Part shown: piece after piece, positions 33,901-45,224 of the stretch
Numbering within the stretch: position 1 is the stretch's first letter
How the letters are laid out: every line of letters begins with the position of its first letter
NCBI GenBank assembly: GCA_029783825.1
Contig: JAREIK010011465.1
Location: 168,591 to 232,590, forward strand
Direction: 5' to 3'
Length of the DNA: 64,000 bases
Origin: Sapria himalayana
Taxonomy: Eukaryota > Streptophyta > Magnoliopsida > Malpighiales > Rafflesiaceae
Program-made: the position numbers and the translations under genes
The notes under the pieces: generated by a model
The model's database searches: none
Seen by the model: only the letters and a program-made list of their open reading frames with translations
Told to the model about the DNA's origin: nothing

Positions 33901-34928
33901 TAAATCTCAAATTTTTATCATATTTTAAGTTTAAATTTGATTTTGTGCTGTGATAAGATTTTAATATTTTGAGCTTTTTTATTGTTGTTTATGTACATAT
34001 TTAGGTTTTGTTTTACAATGTTAATATTTTATTTTATTTTTTATAAATTGTTACAGTTTTTATAGTATGAAGAGGACTTCAAAGAGATTCAAATATCTCA
34101 CACTTGAAAGGTGCTTTTATGGCATAATGTGGAGCTGATTTCATTTCTTGTATATACTTTAATTTTTAGCATATAGTTGAGGTTGAGTTACATGGGTATA
34201 TTATTATTTGTTGATTAGAAAATATTCAAAGTTACTTATTATTTATCTTATTATTTGAAGTGTATTCTTTTAAGCTTTTATTATATTTTTATTCTAAGTT
34301 TATTTTACTTATATAAGCTATCAAGGTTTTCTTTTATTTGAAAGCTTCAGAGGCCAATACATGGAAGAGATCATGGTGAAAGATGAAGATATAAAGATTA
34401 TTTTGAAGTTGTTATATGTTAGATTTAAACATTATTTTTAAATTTTAAGGATGATTGTAAGTTTTTTTTATTTCATTGGTATTGTAACTTTTAGTTGCTT
34501 TGGATATGTTAGTTATTATTAATAACTTGTTGTATTAAGTTATTAGTATTTTTTTAGATATAATATATGATGCTAAACTATTAATTTTTGTTAAAGATCA
34601 TAAACAAGCTCACAAATGAACTTAAATGAGCTCACAAACGAACTCCTTACCGAGCTCGCAAATGAGCTCACAAATGAACTCCTTATCGAGCTTTCAAATA
34701 AGCTTATAATCAAGCTCACATATGAACGTGCATGAGCTATAATCAAACGAGGTTTAAACGAATGAGCCCGGGTCGAGCTCGATCTTGATGAGCTCTAGCT
34801 GAACTCAAACTCGCGCTTGGATTTTAAAAAATAAAGGAATTCGTGCATACTACAATCCCTTCCAAAATATTTTGAACAGAACCTAAGCCTTTGTTAATTC
34901 AGCTAAGATTGCTTCAGTTACACCCCTA
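33901..34928. other. 3' region of the hAT element
   Basis: AT-rich 3' sequence with no gene. Subterminal GAGCTC-containing repeats (for example AAACTCCTTACCGAGCTC, AATGAGCTCACAAATGAACT) lie at 34600-34810, then the right inverted terminus. Confidence 0.6.
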
Positions 34929-34936
34929 GATAGATA
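34929..34936. repeat. Right 8-bp target-site duplication of the hAT element
   Basis: GATAGATA directly after ACACCCCTA, equal to 30792-30799. Confidence 0.7.
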
Positions 34937-34975
34937 GAGAGATACATAGATAGATTTATAGGTAGGTAGGTAGGT

Positions 34976-34977
<2 letters not shown>

Positions 34978-35022
<45 letters not shown>
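34978..35022. repeat. (TA)n microsatellite
   Basis: An uninterrupted TA run of about 45 bases inside the GATA array, 50 bases from the hAT terminus. Confidence 0.95.
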
Positions 35023-35024
<2 letters not shown>

Positions 35025-35580
35025 TAGATTGATTGATTAGATAGATAGATAGATAGACAGATAAATAGACAGATAGATAGACATATAGATAGATAGATTG
35101 ATTGATAGATAAATAGATAGACAGACAGATAGAAGATACACATATAGTTAGATAAAATATAGGTAGATAGAAAGATAGATAAACAGAGAGATAGATAGAT
35201 TGATTGAAAGATAGATAGATAGATAGATAGATAAATAGACATATAGATAGATAGATAAATAGACATATAGATAGACAGATAAATAGACATATAGATAGAC
35301 AAATAGATAGATATAAATATATAGACATATAAATAGGTAGATAGATAGATAGACAAATAAAATAATAGGCAAATAGATAGATAGAAAGATATACAAATAG
35401 ATAGATAGGAAAATAGATAGATAGACAGATAGATAGACATATAGATAGATAGATAGACAAATAGATAGATAGACAAATAGATAGATAGATAGATAGATAA
35501 ATAGACAGATAGATAGACAGACAGATAAAAAATAGACAAATAGACAGACAGAAATAAGCAAACAAATAGATAGATAGATA

Positions 35581-35611
<31 letters not shown>

Positions 35612-38600
35612 TTATTTATTTATTTATATAGAGATTGATTGAGAGATAGAGAAATAGATAGATAGATAGAAAAATAAATTGATACATGAATTGATAAACA
35701 TATTGATAGAAATATTGATATACAAATTGATAGACAAATTGATGGACAAATTGATAGGCAGATTAATAGATATATTAAAAGATAGATCGATAGATAGATA
35801 GAAAGATAGATAGAGAGATAGATAGATAGATAATTAGATAAAGAGATATATAGACAGATAGATATATAGAAAGGTATACAAATAGATAGATATATTGAGT
35901 GATAGATAAATAGATAGACAGATAGACATATAGTTAGATTGATTGATTGATTGATAGACAAATAGATTGATAGATATATAGATAGATAGATAGATAAATA
36001 AATAAATAGATAGACAAAAAGAAAGAAAGATAGATAAATAGATATATAGGTAGATTGACATATAGATAAAAAATAGATAGAAAGACTGATAGACAAAAAG
36101 TTAGATAGATGAATAGATAGAATGAATGATTGATTGATTAATAGATAGATAAAAAGACAAATATATAAATATATAGTTTGATAGATTGAAAAAAAGATTG
36201 ATAGACATATTGAAACAAATTTTGATAGATAGATTGATAAACAAGTTGATATACAAATTTTTATACAAATTGATAGACAAATTAATATACAGATAGATAG
36301 ACTTATAGATAAAATGATAGATAGACTCATATATAGACAGATTGATTAATAGATTTATTAATATTTTGAAAGATAGATAAATCTACAAATTGATAAACTT
36401 ATAGATAGATAGATTGATTGATAGATTGATAGATTGATAGATTAATAGATTATTAGACACATAATAAGGCAAATTGAAATATAGATAGATAGATCGATCA
36501 ATGGATGGATGTATAGATAGACGAATAGATAGATAGATAGATAAATATACATTAAAAGATAAATAGATATATAGATAGATAGATAGTCAAAAAGATAGAT
36601 AGATAGATAGATATATATATATATATATATATACAGATAGATAGATAAAAAGATAGATAGATAGATAGAAAATAGATATAAAGACAGATAGATAGATAGA
36701 TATACAGACAGATAGATATATAAATAGATATATAGATAGAGAGATAGATAAATAGATAGATAAAAATATAGATAGATAAATAGATAGGCAGATAGATAGA
36801 TAGATGGATAGACAGATAGACAGACAGAAATAAAGATAAACAGATAGATCAATAAAATGATATATAGATAGATAAATAGATAGATAGAGATAGATAGATA
36901 GATAGGCAGATAGATAGGTAGGTAGGTAGATAGAAAGAAATATAGGCAGATAGATAGACAGATTGAAAGATACATAGATAGATAGATAAAAATAATAGGT
37001 AGTTAGATAGATAGATAGATAGAATAGAGACAGATAGATAGACAAAAAAATAGATAGATAGATAGATAGATTGATTGATTGACAAATAGATAGGTAGATA
37101 GATAGTTGGATAGATATTTAGACAGACAGATAGACAGATAGATAGATTGATTGACTAATAGGCAAATAGATTGACAGATAGATAGATAGATAGACATATA
37201 AATAGATAGATAGATAGACAAGTAAAAAGATTAATAGATAGATAGATAGATAGACAAACAAATAAATAAATAGATAGACAAATTGATTAAAAGATAGATA
37301 GATAAATTGATAGATAGAGAGACACACGGATAGATAGATAGATAGACATAATGATAAATATAAATATTTATAGATAAATAGAGAGATATATATATATATA
37401 AAGAGAGAGGATTTATAAAGAGATTGATTGACACATTGATAGAGAGATATATAGATAGATTGATAAGAAAATTTATAGACATTTTAAAAGAAATATTTGT
37501 ATATAGATTGATAGAAAGATTGATACGCAGATTAATATACAAATTGATAAACAGACATATAGATAGATAAAAAGATAGACAAATAGAAAAGTAGAGAGAT
37601 TGATACATAGATGGATAGATTATTAGACAGATAAATACATAGATAGATCGATAGATTAATTTATTGATAGTTAGATAGATAGATAGATAAAAATATATAT
37701 AGAAAGTCAACTAGATAGAAAGATTGATGATAGATAGATAGATAGATAAATATATAGATACATAGATAATTAATAGACAGATAAATAGTCAGATAGATAT
37801 AAAGAAAGATAGATAAATAGACACTAAGTTAGATAGAAAGATAGACTGATAGACAGATAGACAAACAGATATATAGATAGATAGATAGTCAGATAGATAT
37901 ACAAGTATATAGACAAAAAGTTAAATAGTAAATAGAAAGATTGATAGATAGATTGATAGAAAGATGAACAGAGAGATAAATAGATAGATAGATAGATAGA
38001 CATATAGATACTTACAAAGATAGAGAGATAGTTAGATAGATAGATAGATAGATAGATAGACAAATAGATAGACAGATAGAAAGACCATATATATAGATAG
38101 ATAGGTAGATAGACTAATAGATAGACAAATAGATTGATTTATTGATAAAGAGATTGATACATAGATTGATAGATATATAGATGTACATATAGATAGACAG
38201 ATTGATTGATTGATTTATAGATTTATAGACAGATTGATAGATAAATTGATAAACAAATTGTTAGACAGATTGATATACAGATTTATAGATGGATAGAATA
38301 ATAGATAGACAAATAGATAAATACACAGGATTACAAACAAACAAACAAATTCACAAATAGATAGAAAGACAGATATACAGATTGATAAATAGATAGATAG
38401 ACAGATACACAGATAGACAGACAAATAGATTGATAGAAAGATAGATAGATTAATGATTTATTGAATGAATGATAGATAGATAGAATGATAGATAATAGAT
38501 TGATAGATTGATAGACTAATTGAAAGACATATTGATAGAAATATTGATAGATAGAATAATAGACAGATTGATATACTGATAGAGAGACATATTGATAGTC

Positions 38601-38953
38601 ACATAGATATACATATTGATTGATAGATTATTTTATAGATAAATAGACAAATAGAAAGACAAATCAATAAATAGATAGATAGATAGATATAAAAATAGAT
38701 ATATAGATAGATAGTAAGTTAGATAGAAAGACACATAGATAGATAGATAGACTAAAATATAAATAGTAAGATACATAGAATAATAGACAGATAGATAGAC
38801 AAATATATAGAAATATAGATAGATTGATTGATTTACAGATAAATAGATTGATAGAGAGATAGATAGAAAGTTAGATAGAAAGATGTATAGATAGATAGAT
38901 AGATAGATAAATAGATAAATAAATAGATAGATAAAAAGACATATAGATATATA

Positions 38954-39400
38954 CACTACAAGAAAAATCCAATTTAGCTACGGAAAATTCCCTAGCTAAA
39001 TGGGTGTTTTTCATCGCTAAACAGGATATAGCGATGGAATAACAATGGAACCATTCCCAATCTAAATTTCTTGTCTCTTAAATATAGTGAGGAAAGTGTC
39101 CATCGCTAAAAATTTAGTGATGGAAAAATCTCTAGCTAAAAAAATATTTTTTCTAGCAAAATTAGCAAGCTAAATGAGAGTTTCCATCACTAAATGGATA
39201 TAATGATGAAAGGTTTCCCAATCTAAAGTGCTCGTCTATAAATATTAGTGATGGAAATAGTCCCTAGCAAAATAAATTTAGAGACGGAAAAATCCCTTGC
39301 TAAAATAAAGATATTCCTGGCTAAATTAGCTAGGGCAATTTGCTAAATTAGCTCGGGAAATTTGCTAAATTAAGTATGGAATTTTCCCTAGCTATTTTAA
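38954..39400. repeat. Terminus and subterminal repeats of element C
   Basis: Many copies of TTCCCTAGCTAAAT, ATTTAGCGATGG, TCCATCGCTAAA and AATTAGCTAGGG in both orientations. The densest and best preserved subterminal cluster in the window, including the tandem AATTAGCTCGGGAAATTTGCTAAATTA near 39340-39380. Confidence 0.85.
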
Positions 39401-39429
39401 TTTCAAAACTATTTTCAGAATTTAATTTA

Positions 39430-40054
39430 TTGTAAAATTTTTTAATTAAATAATTTAATATTTTTATATTAAATTGAATAAAATACAAACTATAACTGAT
39501 AATTAATAATTAATAAAAAATTAAATCATTTAATAACTTATACAAATACAATATTTTACATAATTAAAATAATAAAATAATAAAATTTTATTAAATCTTA
39601 TTCTTCAATGTATCTACTAACAGTGTATAAAGTATAATATATCCATGCATTGATGTTGCTTTCTCTCCCTCTGCTCCTCCGAGCATCATTTTTCTACTAC
39701 TACAAAGCTGTCCAAGTCACGGCACAGTCATGTCTAGTGAATAATCCCTTCACTTATACAAGCTTTGTATGGGGAACAATGCGGTCCCAAATATGTAAGA
39801 ATTTTTAACCACTCAATTAAATCAAAATAAAAAAAAGGTTTGTTTTGATAAATATATAATACTGCAGTATATATGTACATATATACTAGCATTTTAATCG
39901 TACATATATTTTTAAAATATATGTAAATAAAAACTACAGTATCATATGTACATATATACTGAGTACAAATATACTTAGTATATATGTACATAAAATACTA
40001 TAGTATTATATGTATGTATATACTAAGTAGATACATATGTATATACCACATTTA
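39430..40054 (-). repeat. 3' module part 2 of element C (left copy)
   Basis: This stretch matches 48380-48985 in inverted orientation. Landmarks are CTTCAATGTATCTAC (39603) against GTAGATACATTG (48827), and CTCTCCCTCTGCTCCTCCGA (39661) against its complement near 48760. It includes palindromic ATATGTACATATATACT units at 39850-40030. No coding function is recognised. Confidence 0.75.
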
Positions 40055-40252
40055 TTGCTGTTGCTGCTACAGCCAGTTTCGATGCTGCTCTTGTCACTGT
40101 AACTGTCGTTGCCACTGCCGCTGCCACTACCAATGCTACCACCGCCGCTGCTACCGCTTTTGCCACCGCCGCTGCTACTGCTTTTGCCACCACAGCTGCC
40201 TCTACTACCACCACTACCACTACCTCTATCACCGTGGCCACTAATAATAAAA
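40055..40252. repeat. GCN/CCN trinucleotide repeat (left copy)
   Basis: A degenerate run of CTG, CCG, CCA, CTA and CTC triplets, including a 24-base unit ACCGCCGCTGCTACCGCTTTTGCC repeated almost twice (40139-40190). GC content is far above the surroundings. It is open in several frames on both strands, but the Ala/Val-only and Gly/Ser-only products are repeat artefacts. It separates the two parts of the 3' module. Confidence 0.85.
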
Positions 40253-40739
40253 GTGGGGTGTGCGATGATGCTCAACTAATGAACATCTGTGCCAACCACT
40301 TGTTTTTAGATTGAGCGAGTTTTTGACGAAGCAGCACGCTGCTTCTCCCAAAATAGCACCCGATATTCCTTCTGGACCATAATTACATGACACTACACAA
40401 GCATCATCATCATCATCCTAAGCCCTAGTACTAGACCCAATCATTGCAGAACCAAGAACAAGAAACCTTATTTACTCATACGTTCGATTTGTACCATGTG
40501 ATAATTGCATATCAACACTATTACTAATATTTTTAAAACCAACTTCTATCTGCATGGCTGGCCTGGACCAGAAATTTCTTCATCCTATAGCTTTAGAAAA
40601 AATCTAATATCCATGTCTTTTATTGCATGCATCAGTAAGCAATGCACAATGATGCCCAGACCATCCCGAGCAATTATAAATTCAAAAGTGAGTCTGTGTG
40701 TAAATGGGTGTGTATGTATTACAATATATACATGTCTAC

Positions 40740-40965
40740 AGATAAATATATGCACCCACTTATGTACATATATACTACAGTATATATGTACGTATCTACT
40801 AAGTATATACGTACAAATATACTCTATATATACGAACATATAAACTCGGTATATTTATACTTATATACTCAGTATATACGTAGATATATACTTGGTATAT
40901 ACGTACATTTATACCAAGTATATATGTAGGTATATATTGCAGTATTATATGTATGTATATATACT
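40740..40965. repeat. Palindromic TATACGTACATATA minisatellite (left copy)
   Basis: Units of about 30 bases of the form AGTATATATGTACGTATATACT, each nearly self-complementary, repeated six to seven times with small changes. A counterpart lies at 49520-49805, with smaller clusters at 39860-40030 and 48395-48600. Confidence 0.8.
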
Positions 40966-41067
40966 CACATAGCCTTGGATGACACACACACTTGTACTTT
41001 AATGCAAATACACATACCATCAAAGACAATAGAAAAAAATAATATAGGATTTAAAAAAGTGCATATA

Positions 41068-41141
41068 GGTATCTCAGGCATGGTCAGCATTTCTAATTCT
41101 TTTTTCTATGGTACGCCACGTAGATAGAGAACATTGTTAGC
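41068..41141 (-). pseudogene. Captured Sm-F (snRNP F) last-exon remnant, left copy
   Basis: On the minus strand, after the acceptor CCATGTGCAG (41151-41142), the frame reads ANNVLYLRGVP, stop, KKELEMLTMPE. The CNNVLYLRGVPEDEE motif is the C-terminal Sm2 segment of the spliceosomal Sm-F protein, a member of the seven-subunit ring on U snRNAs. The lost Glu codon and the diverged tail show decay. Upstream Sm-F exons are not visible. The motif is short (10-11 matching residues), so the call rests on this plus the splice acceptor and the better-framed inverted copy at 49341. Confidence 0.6.
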
Positions 41142-41589
41142 CTGCACATGGAGCATAATATATTACATTTACAAACTAATAACCGATAACAATTAGTTTT
41201 AGATCTGAACTGCGACGACGCATATCTGCACAAAATAAGAGTGTTAAGAAAAACTTGCATTTGTGTGGAATTAATTTTTTGGTTCATTTACAGCTCTAGG
41301 AGCTAAGGTGTGTTGTCATCACCATGGAGGACTAGCCAAGGCTTTTACATACTTATAATAGGCTAAAAATTTACCCAAAAAATTTGGGGACACACAAACA
41401 TATTCACAGATATATAAAAAAGTTATTATAGACATGAACAAACACAAATTAATGTTCATAGTCATACAGCTTTAACAAAAATATAAAAGATGTCCAGAAA
41501 TGATGTTTAGAAAGAAAAAGAGTGCAAAAATTAAATGTTTTAGGAAAAATGAAGATAATAGAAGCTAAGCCTCTTTTTGATCAAACTGA

Positions 41590-41820
41590 AATCGGTAAAT
41601 ATGAGACCCATGCATTGGAAGGTTTGTGGCAATGTCTGAATGCTTTGAATATAATTTTTTCGTGAGTCTCACATAATGTGTCCTGCAAAGATTTATTATT
41701 AGGTTAATCAGCAAAGTGAAAAACATAACCAGAATAAAAAAAATTGAACCTAGAAAAAAATATCATAATTAATAGTTGCACATAGACAAAAATCAATAAC
41801 AGTTCAAAAATAATTCTCAT
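41590..41820 (-). other. Exon-like segment between the Transposase_24 tail and the 3' module
   Basis: Read on the minus strand: CTGATTAACCTAATAATAAA, TCTTTGCAG, then GACACATTATGTGAGACTCA. It corresponds to 19150-19220 of element A. It is conserved between elements, but I do not recognise a protein. Confidence 0.45.
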
Positions 41821-41829
41821 ATAAAATCA

Positions 41830-43490
41830 TCCTCATAATTAGTAGGGAATGCTAGCCTCTCCTGCGAGGTTTCGTAGCTGGATCTCGGAATGCTATCTGT
41901 TGCGTCAATGCCACTAACTGTGACTCCATATAGGACATCTGCTATTGCATTACATTCTTAATTTCTTTCATCTCATCATTCATTTATTTAATTTCTTGCA
42001 TTTCTTCCATCAAATTAGTATACTGCACATCCTTCTGTTATTTAATTTTATATATTTATTCCTTCAAATGAGATATCTGTTCATCCTTCTATTTAACTTT
42101 TGTCTCCATAACTACAATATGTTCATTTGTTTTCATTGCTTATTGTTCGACTGCCTCATCCACCATTGCTGAGACAGATGAATTAGAAGCACGTCTACAA
42201 CAGCAAAAGGCCACTCCCTTTGAGATGATTCCATACACTTCCTGCTTCTTACGACCTTCTATGGTCTCCAAAAAATAGGATCATAGTCAATTAGTTGAAG
42301 ATCCATTAAACCCTTAACTTGTTGATGAGCAGCTATCACACGTTCCTCCATTAGTTCCTGAGATAAAATAAATGAAAATTCTATTCTAGATATACATAAA
42401 ATAAAATAAATATTTTGCATTCCAAATAATTTTTAAAATGTACTATAGTATTATGAAATTTTATTAATATAACAAATTCTTACAGTAATCATTTGAGGCT
42501 TATTGTTAACAAACTGACCATCTACTTTCTTCACAACCATCTTCCTGAAAATCTAATAATAATTGGGATCTCCACCCAATTCTCCAGCCTAGAATATGTT
42601 TTTATTAAGTCATAAAAAAACAAAAGATCAAAATATTTAACAAAATTAATAAAACCATGCAGAGATTTGATTTATTAGACAATTAGGACAACGACTAAAT
42701 ATATAAATATTTAGAATTTAAAAATTATACCAAATCTCAAACGTGCTCAATGCTCGAATTTGACCCTCCTGTGTGTCAACAGATTTCTGTACCTAGTCTA
42801 GCTACCTCTCTTCGTCAATTTTTGCTAGCAATATCTAATTTTTTCTTCACATGTGGCTCCTCCCAATACTTAAGCCACTTGGGCTAGTCATCCTTGAATA
42901 TAAAATCATTCCTTTCTTTTATATTCTTTAATTTATGGACAAAATCGGAATACCATTGAGCAACTTTGCTCTCCCATAATTAACTCTATCTTTCCATCAA
43001 ATTTGAGTGCTCATGTGCACTGATTCTATATATAGAAAAATCACAAAAGAATTTATATTAACAACAAGAACATAATTCTTTACTGCTTGAATAACAACCA
43101 ACATAATAGTTTAGTAATTAGATAATTAATTTTCAATGCATTTGTTTTGTTATTTTTACCTGAAAGTCATTAAGATAAGACTCTTTTGTCGATTCGGAAA
43201 CTTTCTTCCATGAGAATACTTTAGAATAGGTCATTTTCTTGAAAGATTTTGTAATTATAGTCGAATACTTGTGAGATGGAATAAAACTATAAAATATAAT
43301 AAATAACATTGAAAACAAGCAAATCATAACAATATAAAAAAACCATTAATAGTAACATCAAAATTTTTTTTTCAAGTTATATTTACATATTTCATTTACC
43401 TACAATCCACAATATTAATTACTAACTTTACACTAATAGCAGAGGAAGACACGACATTTGATGATGTTGTTGGTTTTGTAAATTGGGGAA
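41830..43490 (-). pseudogene. Transposase_24 gene of element C, middle and 3' exons
   Basis: On the minus strand, pieces in the same order as 17830-19080 of element A appear. Around 43020-42720: HEHSNLMER, FVHKLKNIKERNDFIFKDD, and KYWEEPHVKKKLDIAS-like sequence. Around 42600-42490: AGELGGDPNYY, KMVVKKVDGQFVNNKPQMIT. Around 42365-42230: ELMEERVIAAHQQVKGLMDL, QLIDYDPIF and a YGIISKGVAFCCCRRASNSS-like stretch. A Lys/Glu-rich coiled-coil stretch follows, then TATGGAGTCACAGTTAGTGGC and an acidic end near 41835. Stops and shifts are present in each piece. The role is as for the copy in element A. Confidence 0.83.
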
Positions 43491-43493
43491 CTA

Positions 43494-43766
43494 TCAGTGT
43501 AAAATGTAGTGTTGAAGGTAGAGATGAAACAAAAGTGTGTGTAGGAACACAATGGGTGGCGGGCTTATATCTGATAAAGGTGATAATAGAGGTCTCAATG
43601 ATGGTGATGGTGATAGAAATAGAGATGTTGATTGTGATGTTGAAGTCTGGATATAGTGGGTATGAGATGATACTGATTTTACAACATGATCTAACATACT
43701 AGATGAATTTGGTTCATTTCTACATCCACGTCTACCTCCACCATGGCTGAGTCCTTTAGGAGCCAT
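43494..43766 (-). pseudogene. First exon of the Transposase_24 gene of element C
   Basis: The minus-strand frame from ATG at 43766 reads MAPKGLSHGGGRRGCRNEPN, SSSMLDHVVKSVSSHTHYIQ, then a Ser/Pro/Leu-rich stretch. It is open for 90 codons and matches 17088-17360 of element A residue by residue at the start. It is the best preserved copy of this exon. A low-complexity Ser/Pro region in this place is usual for the family. Confidence 0.78.
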
Positions 43767-43905
43767 CTATTGTACAAAATAATACATAAAACAAATAATA
43801 CATATATGATGAACAAGCATGTATTTTAGAAAAAAAAACAACAATAGATTTCAACAAAATATAGTAGTCTTTGATAGTTTAATATTATAATAAAATTATA
43901 ACAGT

Positions 43906-44620
43906 TTAATTATCAACATTACTATCATCCTCCAATAGATCTTCTGATATTTCATTTGATTCCGATATAAGTTCGAACTCATCTTCAGATAGAAATTGAT
44001 CATCTTCAATTTTTATTAGGCCATCATTTGAGTCACATAAATTTTCTGATTCTTCATCTACATGCACATGCTCAATATTATTTATGTCATCTTTCTTGAA
44101 TGTTGGTGCAATATGTAAGTATGCACTTCTTTGTTGAGATGTTGGTACTTTAAAATTTGATCGAGGTTTGATTTTACAAAGCACCCACAAATTACTCTTA
44201 GATAAACTCGGATATGTACAATAATATACTTGAGCATCTTGAACTGCCATAATAAATGGCTCATATCAATTATATCTACGTTTATGATTAACATCAACTA
44301 GCTTATAATCCGAATGAATCTTAGTGCCCACATTTCGTGTAGGATCAAACGACTCACACTTTAATAATACAATTGTATTATTTTCGAGTCAAGGATACTC
44401 CAACTCAAAAACTTCTTTGAGTTGATCATAATAATCAATCTCATCTACACTATAACCTGAGCCTTTAATGCATACCCCACTATTCATTGTTATTTTAGAA
44501 GAACCATGCCCAATTGTGTGAAATTCATATCCATTGACAAAATACCCAGGACAGGTTGTCACATATCTAAACGAGCCATTACATAGATTCCGAATGAAAA
44601 TATTTGAATCTCATTTTTAA
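43906..44620 (-). pseudogene. DUF4216 domain of the element C transposase gene
   Basis: The minus-strand open frame 44250-43906 reads AVQDAQVYYCTYPSLSKSNL, WVLCKIKPRSNFKVPTS, then an acidic tail with NLCDSNDGLIKIEDDQFLSE. Upstream, at 44620-44260, frame-broken sequence gives NGYEFHTIGHGSSKI, GVCIKGSGYSVDEIDYYDQL, RTIVLLKCESFDPTRNVGTK and LVDVNHKRRYN-like pieces. A stop interrupts it before ATG 44250. This is the counterpart of 16290-16922 in element A. Confidence 0.85.
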
Positions 44621-44929
44621 GCATCAATTTCCTGTGACATAAATTAAAAAAAAAGATATTAACAAATAAAAGATATTAACAAATAAAAGATATTAATAAA
44701 TTAAATAATTTAAAAATTTAAAACTTAATAATTCTCCCATAATTTTTGAACCAATTCGCAAATTCAGTTTCTAGCATATAATCGACATCATTGCTGAAAA
44801 TTGCTGGTTACCTATATATTAACTGCTCAACATAAATACCACACAAATATAAAAAGAGAGAAAAAGTTTATTAAATTTTAATAATTCTTTTAAAAGATAA
44901 AATTTAAATATGATTAAACCTACAAATAT

Positions 44930-45178
44930 TTTGGGTATACATACTCAATATATGGTGCAATCTCTTCACAATATAGTAAAACATAACTCCAGATTGCTTT
45001 GTACTCTTCATCTGTCATACATCTTTTCATTACTCTTCCAAATGCTCTTCCAGGGTACTTTAAGATAAATAGTTTGTCCAAAGAATCATCTTTTACCATC
45101 CCATGACCTTCATCATTCCGAGGTACATTTGTATTCTTTGTATTGATATGATCCTCAAAATAATAAGAACAAAAAGAT
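44930..45178 (-). pseudogene. DUF4218 domain of the element C transposase gene, 5'-truncated
   Basis: The minus strand from about 45175 to 44935 reads continuously: SSFCSYYFEDHINTKNTNVP, RNDEGHGMVKDDSLDKLFIL, KYPGRAFGRVMKRCMTDEEY, KAIWSYVLLYCEEIAPYIEY. This is the DUF4218 pattern without a stop, better preserved than in element A. Homology ends abruptly at 45178, five bases from a perfect 16-bp hairpin. The TNP2 catalytic part is missing. Confidence 0.85.
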
Positions 45179-45183
45179 GATGT

Positions 45184-45219
45184 AAGTACATAAGATGATG
45201 TAAATCATCTTATGTACTT
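45184..45219. repeat. Perfect 16-bp inverted repeat (hairpin) at the transposase breakpoint
   Basis: AAGTACATAAGATGAT at 45184-45199 and its exact complement ATCATCTTATGTACTT at 45204-45219, separated by GTAA. It sits exactly where transposase homology is lost. It could be a repair scar from templated inversion, or a small foldback. Confidence 0.85.
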
Positions 45220-45224
45220 TATAC

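Larger units (their letters stand above)
30800..34928 (+). mobile_element. hAT-superfamily transposon inserted in the GATA array
   Basis: The termini are TAGGGGTGTAACCGAACC (30800) and, read inward from 34928, TAGGGGTGTAACTGAAGC: a 12-bp perfect inverted repeat with further partial matches. Subterminal GAGCTC/GAGCTGAGC motifs cluster at 30836-31060 and 34600-34810, as is usual for plant hAT elements. The 8-bp flanks are identical. The interior carries a decayed hAT transposase on the + strand. The element is 4.1 kb, close to full length, but coding-dead. It is younger than the array it splits. Confidence 0.92.
34929..38953. repeat. Degenerate (GATA)n array, block 3b (GATA on + strand)
   Basis: About 4 kb of GATA/GACA/AATA/GATT units continuing block 3a after the hAT insertion. 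It contains a 45-base TA run (34978-35022), smaller TA runs near 35580 and 36615, and a TTTATATTTATATTTATTTA patch at about 35600-35628. It ends directly before the CACTAC of element C, the last three bases being ATA. Confidence 0.95.
40255..41480 (-). repeat. 3' module part 1 of element C (left copy)
   Basis: This stretch matches 48997-50290 in inverted orientation. Shared landmarks are TGATGCTCAACTAAT (40266), TGCATGGCTGGCCTGGACCAG (40551), ACTTGTACTTTAATGCAAATAC (40990) and TAATAGGCTAAAA (41358). It contains an Sm-F-like exon at 41068-41141 and an array of palindromic GTATATACGTACATATA units at 40740-40965. Confidence 0.8.

Noticed and set aside
40006..40275. Gly/Ser-rich, Ala/Val-rich and Cys/His-rich frames over the GCN tract, and the similar ones at 47911-48428 and 50243-50515
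   Set aside because: All are frame readings of one degenerate triplet repeat on both strands; none continues into unique coding sequence.
39734..41029. Frames rich in Tyr, Ile, Cys and Thr around the palindromic minisatellite
   Set aside because: They arise from the TATACGTACATATA repeat read on both strands.
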